In this document: positions 52,552 to 61,039 of the stretch, in pieces | Numbering within the stretch: position 1 is the first letter of the stretch | How the letters are laid out: the number at the start of each line of letters is the position of its first letter | Assembly: GCF_000717245.1 (NCBI RefSeq) | Contig: NZ_JNYQ01000006.1 | Span: forward strand, 186,001 to 250,000 | Direction of reading: 5' to 3' | DNA: 64,000 nucleotides | From: Kitasatospora papulosa | Lineage (GTDB): Bacteria > Actinomycetota > Actinomycetes > Streptomycetales > Streptomycetaceae | Translations under genes and position numbers: made by a program | Notes under the pieces: generated by a model | Databases searched by the model: none | Told to the model about the DNA's origin: nothing | What the model saw: the letters and a program-made list of their open reading frames with translations, nothing else

Positions 52552-52980
52552 TCAGGCCGCGTGACGCCGCAGCTGCGGCACGTACCGCAGGGGACGCGAA
52601 CCGGGGCCGCCGGCGTGGGAGAAGGGCTGCATGCGCCAGTCGAGCCCCTGAGGGAGCGTCAACAGCAGCGCCGTCTCCTGCTCCTGGGCCTCCAGCGACT
52701 CGTCCGCCGGGAGCGCCAGGGAGGCGTCGCGGTTCGTGCCGGGGCAGACGGTGAGGACGAACGGATTCCACCGCGTGGCGCACAGCGCGTGCTCGGGAAG
52801 CACGTCCTCGTCCGCCAGCAGGGCGATCGGCTGGGAGCAGTCCGGGCAGATCACCCGGTACATCTCGAAGGTGTCGTACGCGTCGAGGACGGTGTCCTCG
52901 TCCGGAGCGGTGAACGCGGTGCCCACCGCGTCCGTATCGGGCTGCGGTTCGGTACGTCCGGTGAGCTTCAGGCTCTGCAT
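52552..52980 (-). CDS. Hypothetical protein with CPxC motif
   Basis: 142 residues from an ATG with GGGGGGAAAG upstream. Acidic N-terminal half (TAPDEDTVLDAYDTFEMYRV), then VICPDCSQPIALL and two further cysteines (HALCATRW, TVCPGT), which could form a zinc site of the C-x2-C...C type. The C-terminus is basic (LRYVPQLRRHAA). Not recognised as a known family. Stands between the acyl-CoA dehydrogenase and an Lrp gene, transcribed away from the latter. Confidence 0.75.
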   Translation of the reverse strand: MQSLKLTGRTEPQPDTDAVGTAFTAPDEDTVLDAYDTFEMYRVICPDCSQPIALLADEDVLPEHALCATRWNPFVLTVCPGTNRDASLALPADESLEAQEQETALLLTLPQGLDWRMQPFSHAGGPGSRPLRYVPQLRRHAA

Positions 52981-53093
52981 GGGTCTTTCCCCCCTCGGGT
53001 GGGCCGGCATGGCGCCACGGCCTCGGCCACAGCAAGCACTTCCCGGCGGAGGTCGGCCGTAATCGCGAGGCCGTCGGCTACCCACCCGTAAAA

Positions 53094-53111
53094 ATGTGGC
53101 ATTGGTCACAT
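53094..53111. promoter_or_regulatory. Inverted repeat upstream of the second Lrp gene
   Basis: ATGTG (53094-53098) and CACAT (53107-53111), 8-base spacer, in an AT-richer stretch between divergent genes. Possible autoregulatory site. Confidence 0.4.
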
Positions 53112-53183
53112 GACCCTCGAACGTGCCCTTCCTGGGGCCCTACGACTGTGCCTGGAGGGACCTGGGGCCATAGGTTGATCCGC

Positions 53184-53624
53184 ATGGAGGAGCTGGACCG
53201 TCAGATCGTGGAGTTGCTCGTCAAGGACGGGCGGATGAGCTACACCGACCTGGGCAAGGCCACGGGCCTGTCCACCTCGGCCGTGCACCAGCGCGTCCGC
53301 CGGCTGGAGCAGCGCGGGGTGATCCGGGGTTACGCCGCGGTCGTCGACCCCGAGGCCGTCGGCCTGCCCCTCACCGCGTTCATCTCGGTGAAACCGTTCG
53401 ACCCGAGCGCACCCGACGACATCGCCGAGCGGCTCGCCGGAGTGCCGGAGCTCGAAGCGTGCCACAGCGTCGCGGGCGACGAGAACTACATCCTCAAGGT
53501 GCGGGTCTCCAGCCCTCTGGAGCTCGAACACCTGCTCACCCGGATCCGGACGCTGGCCGGCGTCTCCACCCGTACGACCGTCGTCCTCTCCACGCCCTAC
53601 GAGGCACGGCCGCCGCGCGTCTGA
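53184..53624 (+). CDS. Lrp/AsnC family transcriptional regulator 2
   Basis: 146 residues. Winged helix-turn-helix (MSYTDLGKATGLSTSAVHQR, about 17-45) and RAM domain with ACHSVAGDENYILKVRV. The ATG at 53184 gives the normal family length; the longer frame is not conserved. Divergent from the CPxC hypothetical gene and upstream of an amidohydrolase on the same strand (68 bases). Ligand and target unknown. Confidence 0.9.
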   Translation: MEELDRQIVELLVKDGRMSYTDLGKATGLSTSAVHQRVRRLEQRGVIRGYAAVVDPEAVGLPLTAFISVKPFDPSAPDDIAERLAGVPELEACHSVAGDENYILKVRVSSPLELEHLLTRIRTLAGVSTRTTVVLSTPYEARPPRV

Positions 53625-53692
53625 GGGCTCCCGCCCGCCGTCGAGGAGGGGGCGGGGGACGAACCTGTCCCGGCAGGCGCGAGACTGTTCCC

Positions 53693-55333
53693 ATGACCGA
53701 GAGCACCGCCCCCCAGAGCGAACACCGCACCGTGCTGCTGCGCGGTGGAGACGTCCACAGCCCCGCCGATCCGTTCGCCACCGCGATGGTCGTCGAACGC
53801 GGCCATGTCGCCTGGGTCGGGTCCGAGGGGGCGGCCGACGCCTTCGCGAGCGGTGTCGACGAGGTGATCGACCTGGAGGGGGCCCTGGTCACCCCCGCTT
53901 TCACCGACTCCCACGTCCACACCACGTCGACCGGACTCGCTCTCACCGGGCTCGACCTCTCCGGGGCGCGCACGCTTGCCGAAGCCCTCGAACGCGTCCG
54001 CGCGTTCGCGAGCGACCAGGCGGACGGCGCGGTGATCCTCGGTCACGGATGGGACGCGGCCCGCTGGCCCGAGCAGCGCCCCCCGTCGCGCCGGGAACTC
54101 GACGAGGCGGCCGGAGGCCGGGCCCTGTACCTGCCCCGGGTCGACGTCCACTCGGCCGTCGTGACCACGGCGCTCCTCGACCTGGTGCCGGGCGTCACCG
54201 GCAGGACCGGCTACCACCCCGACGGCCCCCTGACCGGCGACGCCCACCACGCGGTGCGCGCGGCGGCCCACGGGGCCGTCACCCCGGCGCAGCGGGCGCG
54301 GGCCCAGCGCGCCGCACTCGCGCACGCCGCCTCGCTGGGCATCGGCACCGTGCACGAGTGCGCGGGCCCCGAGATCTCCGACGAGGAGGACTTCACCGCG
54401 CTCCTGGGGCTGGCCTCCGAACAGCCCGGCCCCCGGGTCTTCGGCTACTGGGCCGAGCCGGTGGAGGACGCGAAGGGTGCCCGGCGGATCCGTGAACTCG
54501 GTGCCGTGGGCGCGGCCGGCGACCTCTTCGTGGACGGGTCGCTGGGCTCGCACACCGCCCTCCTGCACGAGCCCTACGCCGACGCCCCGCACACCGGCGA
54601 GGGCCGTCTCGACGCCGCGGCGATCGCCGCGCATGTGACGGCGTGCACCGAAGCGGGTCTCCAGGCCGGATTCCACGCCATCGGTGACGCGGCGGTCTCC
54701 GCCGTGGTGGCCGGCGTCCGGGCCGCGGCCGAGACGCTCGGGCTCGCCCGGATCAGGGCGGCCAGGCACCGGGTGGAACACGCCGAGATGCTCACCCCGG
54801 AGACCGTCGCCGCCTTCGCCGAGCTCGGCCTCACCGCCTCCGTCCAGCCGGCCTTCGACGCGGCCTGGGGCGGTCCCGACGGCATGTACGCCCGGCGCCT
54901 CGGTGCCGAGCGCGCCGCCACGCTCAACCCGTACGCCGCCCTGCTGCGCGCCGGTGTGCCCCTCGCCTTCGGCTCGGACAGCCCGGTCACCCCGCTGGAC
55001 CCCTGGGGGACCGTGCGGGCCGCCGCCCACCACCGCACCCCGGACCACCGGGTCTCCGTGCGCGCAGGGTTCACCGCCCACACGCGGGGCGGCTGGCGGG
55101 CCGTGGGGCGCGACGACGGGGGTGTGCTCGTCCCGGGAGCCCCCGCCGACTACGCCGTCTGGCGTACCGGCGACCTGCTGGTCCAGGCCCCCGACGACCG
55201 GGTGGCGCGCTGGTCCACCGATCCACGCTCCGGCACCCCTGGTCTGCCCGATCTCTCCCCGGGAGCGGACCTTCCGGTCTGTCTCCGCACGGTGGTGTTC
55301 GGACAAAATGTCTACGTACGGCCGAACGAGTGA
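53693..55333 (+). CDS. Amidohydrolase (Amidohydro_3, YtcJ-like)
   Basis: 546 residues. Metal-dependent hydrolase of the urease superfamily: FTDSHVHTTSTG (HxH), FHAIGDAAV and RVEHAEML histidines, and late FGSDSPVTPLDP. The closest named relatives are YtcJ/LAF-type amidohydrolases, often N-substituted formamide deformylases, but most have no known substrate. The ATG at 53693 starts right where conservation begins. No signal peptide, so cytoplasmic. Confidence 0.88.
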   Translation: MTESTAPQSEHRTVLLRGGDVHSPADPFATAMVVERGHVAWVGSEGAADAFASGVDEVIDLEGALVTPAFTDSHVHTTSTGLALTGLDLSGARTLAEALERVRAFASDQADGAVILGHGWDAARWPEQRPPSRRELDEAAGGRALYLPRVDVHSAVVTTALLDLVPGVTGRTGYHPDGPLTGDAHHAVRAAAHGAVTPAQRARAQRAALAHAASLGIGTVHECAGPEISDEEDFTALLGLASEQPGPRVFGYWAEPVEDAKGARRIRELGAVGAAGDLFVDGSLGSHTALLHEPYADAPHTGEGRLDAAAIAAHVTACTEAGLQAGFHAIGDAAVSAVVAGVRAAAETLGLARIRAARHRVEHAEMLTPETVAAFAELGLTASVQPAFDAAWGGPDGMYARRLGAERAATLNPYAALLRAGVPLAFGSDSPVTPLDPWGTVRAAAHHRTPDHRVSVRAGFTAHTRGGWRAVGRDDGGVLVPGAPADYAVWRTGDLLVQAPDDRVARWSTDPRSGTPGLPDLSPGADLPVCLRTVVFGQNVYVRPNE

Positions 55334-55868
55334 CGTCGCGCTGTTCCGTACCGCCGATCGATGGCGCGGGCACTCTGCGACGACCTGTGAGTCCGCTGCG
55401 CTGACCAGGCGTTTTCCGAAGAAACGGCAGGTCGGGCGACTGTTGACAGAAAGCGGCTGCGGGCCGGTAGGTTCGGCCGGGTCCACCACTGGACGTCCGA
55501 CCGGTCAGACCTCCACGCAGTCGTCGAACGCCGCTGGGTCATGTGGGGTGGTGTGCCGCACCGGTGCAGCACCACGACAGCCAGGTTCAGCGCCCGCGCC
55601 TCGGGGGCGTGGGAAGGTTTCGTCCGGACGGCAGGTGCGACCCGGGTGGGGCCCGGAGGTTCAGTAGACAACGGCTCTCGGTCGACCCGCAGCCAGCGGA
55701 TCCCAGGTCGGCCCGAAGGACACCGGGCCCCCACCCGCAGTGGTCCCCTTCTGTCCGCAGTTCCACGCTTCTGTCCGCGGGGGCGGACGCGACCCGTGAC
55801 CATGTCGGAGTCCTGCCGCCCCGTGCTGGATATGGTGTGCACCTGCGTACGGACTTTAAGGGGCAGTA
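55334..55868. other. Long intergenic region upstream of ppm1
   Basis: 535 bases without a convincing gene. TTGACA (55443-55448) with TAGGTT (55468-55473), 19 bases apart, is a plausible promoter reading toward ppm1, leaving a leader of nearly 400 bases. Open frames here (both strands) lack coding character. Confidence 0.5.
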
Positions 55869-56636
55869 GTGAACGACGGCGGTCAGAGGCAGTTCGGCCC
55901 GCTCGGCAGAGTCTTGGTGATCATTCCGACCTACAACGAGGCCGAGAACGTCAAGCTGATCGTCGCCCGGGTGCGCGCCGCCGTTCCGGATGCGGACGTC
56001 CTCGTCGCCGACGACAACAGCCCCGACGGCACCGGCAAGGTCGCCGACGAGCTCGCGGTCGGCGACAGCCATGTGCACGTCCTTCACCGCAAGGGCAAGG
56101 AAGGGCTCGGCGCCGCCTACCTTGCCGGTTTCCGCTGGGGTTCCGAGCACGGCTACGGCGTCCTGGTCGAGATGGACGCGGACGGCTCGCACCAGCCGGA
56201 GGAACTGCCCCGCCTGCTCACCGCGCTGAAGGGCGCCGACCTGGTCCTCGGCTCGCGCTGGGTGCCCGGTGGCCGGGTGGTCAACTGGCCCCGGCACCGC
56301 GAGATGATCTCCCGCGGCGGCAGCCTCTACTCCCGGATGCTGCTGGGCCTCTCGGTCCGGGACGTCACCGGCGGCTACCGGGCCTTCCGCACCGAGACCC
56401 TGGACGGGCTCGGCCTCGACGAGGTCGCCTCGCAGGGGTACTGCTTCCAGGTCGACCTCGCCCGGCGGGCCGTCGAGGCGGGCTACCACGTCGTCGAGGT
56501 GCCCATCACCTTCATGGAGCGCGAGATCGGCGACTCCAAGATGAGCCGCGACATCCTCGTCGAGGCCCTGTGGCGGGTCACCGGCTGGGGCATCACCGGA
56601 CGGGCCAACAAGGTGCTGGGCCGCAAGGCCCCCTGA
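55869..56636 (+). CDS. ppm1: Polyprenol monophosphomannose synthase (GT2)
   Basis: 255 residues from a GTG. Transfers mannose from GDP-mannose to polyprenol phosphate, feeding protein O-mannosylation and other extracytoplasmic mannosylation. GT2 fold motifs: VIIPTYNEAENVKLIV, VADDNSPDGTG, LVEMDADGSHQPEELP and DVTGGYRAFR. There are no C-terminal membrane helices, and no fused acyltransferase domain as in mycobacterial Ppm1. Followed by fxsA and rbpA, the same order I recall in S. coelicolor. Confidence 0.93.
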   Translation: MNDGGQRQFGPLGRVLVIIPTYNEAENVKLIVARVRAAVPDADVLVADDNSPDGTGKVADELAVGDSHVHVLHRKGKEGLGAAYLAGFRWGSEHGYGVLVEMDADGSHQPEELPRLLTALKGADLVLGSRWVPGGRVVNWPRHREMISRGGSLYSRMLLGLSVRDVTGGYRAFRTETLDGLGLDEVASQGYCFQVDLARRAVEAGYHVVEVPITFMEREIGDSKMSRDILVEALWRVTGWGITGRANKVLGRKAP

Positions 56637-56708
56637 CCGCCCTGCCGGCCGAAGCCTCATGATCACCCCCTTACGCCGCCTGCACGCCCGTACAGGCACA
56701 CTGGGGGC

Positions 56709-57308
56709 ATGACGACCGGCACCCCGCCTCCGACCCGTCCACGGCGCTCACGCGCCCGTACCCTCCTGCCGCTGGGCATCGCCGCCTGGCTGGTCCTGGA
56801 GATCTGGCTGCTGACCGTGGTGGCCGGTGCGACGAACGGTTTCACCGTGCTGCTGATCCTGGTCGCCGGCGCCGTGCTCGGCGCCGCGGTGATCAAGCGG
56901 GCCGGCCGACGCGCCTTCCGCAACCTCACCGAGACCCTGCAGCGGATGCCCGGGCAGCCCGGCGCTCCCGAGGGCCCGGCCGAGGCCCCGTCCGGCACCA
57001 AGGGCAACGGCTTCCTGATGCTGGGCGGCCTGCTCCTGATGATCCCCGGCATGATCTCCGACGTGGCGGGGCTCCTGCTCCTGCTGCCCCCGGTCCGTAC
57101 CGTGCTCGGGCGCTCCGCCGAGCGCTCCCTGGACCGCCGGATGAGGGCGGCGACGCCCGGCGGGTTCTCGGACGCCTTCCAGCAGGCACGCATCCACCGG
57201 CCGGACGGCAAGGTCGTCCAGGGCGAGGTCATCCGCGAGGACGGCCGGACCACGCACCCCCGCCCGGACGACGGCACCGGCACGGACCGGCCGCCGCTGA
57301 CCCCCTGA
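56709..57308 (+). CDS. fxsA: FxsA family membrane protein
   Basis: 199 residues. The FxsA domain (about 15-150) has LLPLGIAAWLVLEIWLLTVV, a second membrane segment VLLILVAGAVLGAAVI and a third GFLMLGGLLLMIPGMISDVA that carries the family PGxxSD motif. A Pro/Gly-rich insertion between the second and third segments and a long polar C-terminal tail are usual in actinomycetes. In E. coli FxsA suppresses phage exclusion by PifA; its role here is unknown. Confidence 0.9.
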   Translation: MTTGTPPPTRPRRSRARTLLPLGIAAWLVLEIWLLTVVAGATNGFTVLLILVAGAVLGAAVIKRAGRRAFRNLTETLQRMPGQPGAPEGPAEAPSGTKGNGFLMLGGLLLMIPGMISDVAGLLLLLPPVRTVLGRSAERSLDRRMRAATPGGFSDAFQQARIHRPDGKVVQGEVIREDGRTTHPRPDDGTGTDRPPLTP

Positions 57309-57377
57309 CCTCCCGGTCCCGCCGCCGTCACCCGTCACGGGGCGCGGCGGCGGGCCCCCGGAAAGGTCCTGGCACAC

Positions 57378-57428
57378 CAAGAGCCGCGGGCCGCGACACA
57401 TGTGCTGTGTCGCGGCCCGCGGCTCTTG
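57378..57428. terminator. Very strong bidirectional terminator
   Basis: Perfect 23-base inverted repeat (57378-57400 with 57406-57428, beginning CAAGAGCCGCGG) and a five-base loop, centred between convergent fxsA and rbpA. Confidence 0.9.
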
Positions 57429-57448
57429 ATCTGTGCGGTGTGGCGCGG

Positions 57449-57823
57449 TCAGGCGGACTTCCTGCTGTCCCGCGGGTGCACGGCGATGTTCATGGCACCG
57501 GAGCGGAGAACCGCCAGCCTCTCGGCCAGCACCTCTTCCAGCTCCTCGCGGGTGCGCCGCTCCATGAGCATGTCCCAGTGCGTACGCGCAGGCTTGCCCT
57601 TCTTCTCTTCGGGGCCATCCCCGTCCACCAGGAGTGCCGTGGCGCCGCACGCCTTGCACTCCCACTCCGGCGGAATTTCCGCCTCTACCGAGAACGGCAT
57701 CTCGAATCGATGTCCGTTCGGGCATGCGTACTCCACCGCCTGGCGCGGGGCCAGATCGATGCCGCGGTCCGTCTCGTAGCTGGTAACCACGAGTCGCGTG
57801 CCGCGGAGAGCTCGCTCACTCAT
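57449..57823 (-). CDS. rbpA: RNA polymerase-binding protein RbpA
   Basis: 124 residues, collinear with Streptomyces RbpA. The N-terminal tail MSERALRGTRLVVTSYETDR is followed by the core with zinc-type ligands YACPNGHRF and ECKACGA and then the basic linker and sigma-interaction helix (THWDMLMERRTREELEEVLA). It binds RNA polymerase and group 1/2 sigma factors, stabilising the open complex and supporting basal rifampicin tolerance. A SigR-type promoter lies upstream. Confidence 0.97.
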   Translation of the reverse strand: MSERALRGTRLVVTSYETDRGIDLAPRQAVEYACPNGHRFEMPFSVEAEIPPEWECKACGATALLVDGDGPEEKKGKPARTHWDMLMERRTREELEEVLAERLAVLRSGAMNIAVHPRDSRKSA

Positions 57824-57884
57824 GAATCGTGCCTCCCGGGCTTGTCGCCCACAGGACAGGTGTCGCTGTCGTCGTCATCCGGTC

Positions 57885-57910
57885 AACGTCCGGTCGGCGG
57901 CAAAGATTCC
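57885..57910 (-). promoter_or_regulatory. SigR-type promoter of rbpA
   Basis: Read on the minus strand: GGAAT (57910-57906), exactly 18 bases, then GTT (57887-57885), matching the SigR consensus GGAAT-N18-GTT. It is about 60 bases from the rbpA start. SigR control of rbpA under thiol stress is known in S. coelicolor. Confidence 0.85.
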
Positions 57911-58087
57911 CGTCGCCGGTCATGCGTCGCCCGTCGTGCCGCTGCTTGGTCTGGGTTGCTTACCCATCGGTGCCCGGTTTGTCACCTATGTTCGACGTTG
58001 TCACCCAACGGTTCGACGTCTTCCACTCGCAGTAACGGTCCTCCGGGCAGGCCAAAGGCGTACACTACCGGCCTTTCACTTCGACGT

Positions 58088-59452
58088 CTAAATCCGCTCC
58101 GGAACGGGATTGCCCGCGGCGGCCACCGCGGCCCGCACGGGCACCCTCGCCAGCAGGGCCGAGCCGACCGCGAAGAAGAGCACCAGGGACAGGATCGCAT
58201 CCCTGTAGCTGCCGGTGAGCTGGTAGCCGAGACCGAAGACCAGGGGCCCCAGCCAGCTGAGCCCCCGGTCGCTCATCTCGTAGGCGGAGAAGTACTCCGC
58301 CTCCTTCCCGCGGGGGATCAGGTGCGAGAACAGCGACCGCGAGAGAGCCTGGCTGCCGCCCATCACGAGCCCGATCGCGGCCGCCAGGACGTAGAAGAAC
58401 ACCGGCGCGTCGGAGGGCAGGACATAGGCCGCGGCGAGGATCAGGGTCCAGACCGCCAGCGACGCGAGAATCGTGCGCTTCGCTCCGTACACCCGGGCGA
58501 GTCGTCCCATGCCCAGGGCCCCGGCCACCGCCAGCACCTGCACGAGCAGCACCGCGGTGATCAAGGTCGTCTGATCGAGGCCGAGCTCCTCGGAGCCGTA
58601 CAGGGAGGCCTGCGAGATCACCGTCTGGATGCCGTCGTTGTAGACCAGATAGGCGAGCAGGAAGGACAGCGTGAGCGGATGGCGGCGCATGTCGCGCAGC
58701 GTCGCCCGCAGCTGCCGCCATCCGGAGCCGACCGCTCCGTCGCCGCCCGCCTCGACCCGCCGGTCGCGCAGCCGCCGCAGCGGTACCAGGGCGAAGGCCC
58801 CCCACCACACGCCGGCCGAGGCGATGCAGATCCGTACCGCGTCGGACTCCGACAGCCCGAAGGAGTCGTGGCCCGTGTAGAGGACCAGATTCAGGACGAG
58901 GACGAACGCCCCCGAGGTGTACCCGAACGCCCAGCCGCGCGAGGAGACCGCGTCGCGCTCCTCCGGGGTGGCGATCTGGGGCAGATACGCGTTGTACAGG
59001 GCCATCGACACGGAGATCGACGCGTTCGCCACGATCAGCAGGAAGGCGCCCAGGAGGTAGCGGTCGCCGTCCAGGAAGAACATGCAGGCCGTCGCCGTCG
59101 CGCCCGTGTAGGCGGCCGCCGCGAGCAGGGGCTTCTTCCGGCCCGTGCGGTCCGCCGCCGCACCCACGACGGGCATCACGAGCACCGCCACGACGATGGA
59201 CACCGACACGGCGTACGCGAAGAGCGAACCGGCGCGGACGGGTATGCCCAGCGGGTGAACGAACCCCTCCGCGTCCGCGGCCCTTTTGGCTATGGACGTC
59301 AGGTACGGGCCGAGGAAGACCGTCAGCACGCTGGTGGAGTACACCGAGCACGCGAAGTCGTAGAAGTACCAGCCGCGCTGCTCGCGCCTGCGCTCGTCGG
59401 TCCCGGCCGGCTGCCCGGCCGGATCCGCGGTCCCTGCGGTTCCGGTGCTCAC
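58088..59452 (-). CDS. MFS transporter, Atg22-like (UMF1) family
   Basis: 454 residues with about 12 membrane segments. GWYFYDFACSVYSTSVLTVF at the start and LPQIATPEERDAVSSRGWAF in the middle are characteristic of the Atg22-like vacuole-effluxer group. In yeast Atg22 releases amino acids from the vacuole; bacterial members have no assigned substrate. Stands between rbpA and a glycerophosphodiesterase, its own transcription unit or the last gene of the leftward run. Confidence 0.88.
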   Translation of the reverse strand: MSTGTAGTADPAGQPAGTDERRREQRGWYFYDFACSVYSTSVLTVFLGPYLTSIAKRAADAEGFVHPLGIPVRAGSLFAYAVSVSIVVAVLVMPVVGAAADRTGRKKPLLAAAAYTGATATACMFFLDGDRYLLGAFLLIVANASISVSMALYNAYLPQIATPEERDAVSSRGWAFGYTSGAFVLVLNLVLYTGHDSFGLSESDAVRICIASAGVWWGAFALVPLRRLRDRRVEAGGDGAVGSGWRQLRATLRDMRRHPLTLSFLLAYLVYNDGIQTVISQASLYGSEELGLDQTTLITAVLLVQVLAVAGALGMGRLARVYGAKRTILASLAVWTLILAAAYVLPSDAPVFFYVLAAAIGLVMGGSQALSRSLFSHLIPRGKEAEYFSAYEMSDRGLSWLGPLVFGLGYQLTGSYRDAILSLVLFFAVGSALLARVPVRAAVAAAGNPVPERI

Positions 59453-59498
59453 ACCGCGCCCCCTCGTTCGTCCCGTGCGGACGCGGCCGGTCCCGGCA

Positions 59499-60272
59499 TC
59501 AGGCCCAGGCCCCCCGCCCGCTCAGCACCGTGCGCAGCGTCTCGATGTGATCGGTCATGATGCCATCCACCCCGAGGTCCAGGAGCGCCGCCATCCGTTC
59601 CGGTTCGTTGACCGTCCAGACATGCACCTGCAGGCCGCGGGCGTGTGCCGTGCGGACGAACCGGCGGTCGACGACACGGACGCCGTTCTGGCTCTCGGGG
59701 ACCTGCGCGCAGACGGCGCCCGCCCGGAGCGGCGCCGGGATGCCGTAGGAGCGCAGTCGCAGGCCCAGCACCCCGCGTACCCCGTAGGAGGTGGCCAGCC
59801 GCGGACCCGCGAGGCGGGCGGCCCGGGCCACCCGCGTCTCCGAGAACGACCCCACGCAGACCCGGTCCCAGGCGTCGGTCCTGCGGATCAGGTCGACGAG
59901 CGGCACGAGGGCGGGCTCCGCCTTGATGTCCACGTTCCAGCGGGCGTGCGGGAACTCCTCCAGCAGTTCTTCGAACAGAGGCAGTGGCTCACTGCCTCCC
60001 ACCCGCGCCCGGCGCACCTCGCTCCAGGGGAGGCGGGATATGCGCCCCCGGGCGTCCGTCACCCGGTCCAGCGTCGGGTCGTGGAAGGCGACCAGGCGCC
60101 CGTCCGACGTGGCGTGCACATCGGTCTCGAAGTAGCGGTAGCCGGCGCCGGACGCCCGGCGGAACGCGGCTGCGGTGTTCTCCAGGCCGTCCGCCGCCCC
60201 GCCGCGGTGGGCGAAGGCGATCGTCGAAGGATGGTCCAGGTAGGGGTGGCGCCCCGAATTCGCTGCGGTCAC
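59499..60272 (-). CDS. Glycerophosphodiester phosphodiesterase
   Basis: 257 residues from a GTG that overlaps the YczE gene stop (GTGA). GDPD barrel motifs: IAFAHRGGA, LENT, YFETDVHATSDGRLVAFHD, WNVDIKAEP and VHVWTVNEPERM. Cleaves glycerophosphodiesters to glycerol 3-phosphate and an alcohol. No signal peptide, so it acts in the cytoplasm. 47 bases separate it from the Atg22-like gene. Confidence 0.93.
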   Translation of the reverse strand: MTAANSGRHPYLDHPSTIAFAHRGGAADGLENTAAAFRRASGAGYRYFETDVHATSDGRLVAFHDPTLDRVTDARGRISRLPWSEVRRARVGGSEPLPLFEELLEEFPHARWNVDIKAEPALVPLVDLIRRTDAWDRVCVGSFSETRVARAARLAGPRLATSYGVRGVLGLRLRSYGIPAPLRAGAVCAQVPESQNGVRVVDRRFVRTAHARGLQVHVWTVNEPERMAALLDLGVDGIMTDHIETLRTVLSGRGAWA

Positions 60273-60937
60273 CGCGGAAGTATCGCCTCCCGAGGTGACG
60301 GTCCGGTACCGGCCACGGTGCGGGCATCCGGCGCGGAGAGGTCGAAGACGCGCAGGAAGAACTGCGCGAGCGGGCCGATGGCCAGGGCGTACAGGACGGT
60401 GCCGACGCCCAGGGATCCGCCGAGAAGGAAGCCGGTCACGACCACCGCCACCTCGATCGCCGTGCGCACCATCCTGATGGAGCGGCCCGTGAGCCGGTTC
60501 AGGCCCGTCATCAGGCCGTCGCGGGGACCCGGACCGAAGCGTGCCGAGATGTAGAGGCCGGTGGCCACGCCGTTGAGCACGATGCCCGCCGCCGTCAACG
60601 GGATCTGCGCCCCGAGGCCGTGCACATCCGGTACCAGGGCGAGGGTGCCGTCCATCGCGATCCCGACGGCGAAGACGTTGGACACCGTGCCGAGCCCCGG
60701 TCGCTGCCTGATCGGGATCCACAGGAGCAGGACGACCGCCCCGACGATGATCGAGACGACCCCGATGGAGATACCGGTCCGCTCGGAGAGCCCCTGGTGC
60801 AGCACCCCCCACGGTTCGAGTCCCAGCCCGGCGCGCACCAGGAGCGCCGAACTGGCCCCGTACAGAGCCAGACCGACGTACAGATGGGTCAGCCGCCGGG
60901 TGAGCCTGGTGCCGCTCCGCGCGGTGGGATCGGACAA
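60269..60937 (-). CDS. YczE-like membrane protein
   Basis: 222 residues, about six membrane segments. LYVGLALYGASSALLVRAGL and the GLEPWGVLHQGLS and ARFGPGPRDGLMTGL segments fit the YczE/YitT-related family. Members are commonly encoded next to MocR regulators, as here, where the gene is divergent from one across a 102-base region. Function unknown; it may be a transporter for a vitamin B6 or amino-sugar compound. Confidence 0.85.
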   Translation of the reverse strand: MSDPTARSGTRLTRRLTHLYVGLALYGASSALLVRAGLGLEPWGVLHQGLSERTGISIGVVSIIVGAVVLLLWIPIRQRPGLGTVSNVFAVGIAMDGTLALVPDVHGLGAQIPLTAAGIVLNGVATGLYISARFGPGPRDGLMTGLNRLTGRSIRMVRTAIEVAVVVTGFLLGGSLGVGTVLYALAIGPLAQFFLRVFDLSAPDARTVAGTGPSPREAILPR

Positions 60938-60991
60938 GGTGGTGCCCCCTGTGTGGTGGTGGTGGACTGCTCCGTGTCACTCTGTGGCAGG

Positions 60992-61018
60992 GGATTGGCT
61001 GCCAACTATGGCCAATCC
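60992..61018. promoter_or_regulatory. Inverted repeat between YczE and MocR genes
   Basis: GGATTGGC (60992-60999) and GCCAATCC (61011-61018), perfect 8-base arms with an 11-base spacer, 22 bases before the MocR start. Likely operator and part of the promoter. Confidence 0.55.
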
Positions 61019-61039
61019 GAGGAAGGTGGACTGATTCTC

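Noticed and set aside
55541..55842. Protein-coding frames in the ppm1 upstream region
   Set aside because: Several overlapping frames on both strands, none with a ribosome site, conserved motif or coding bias.
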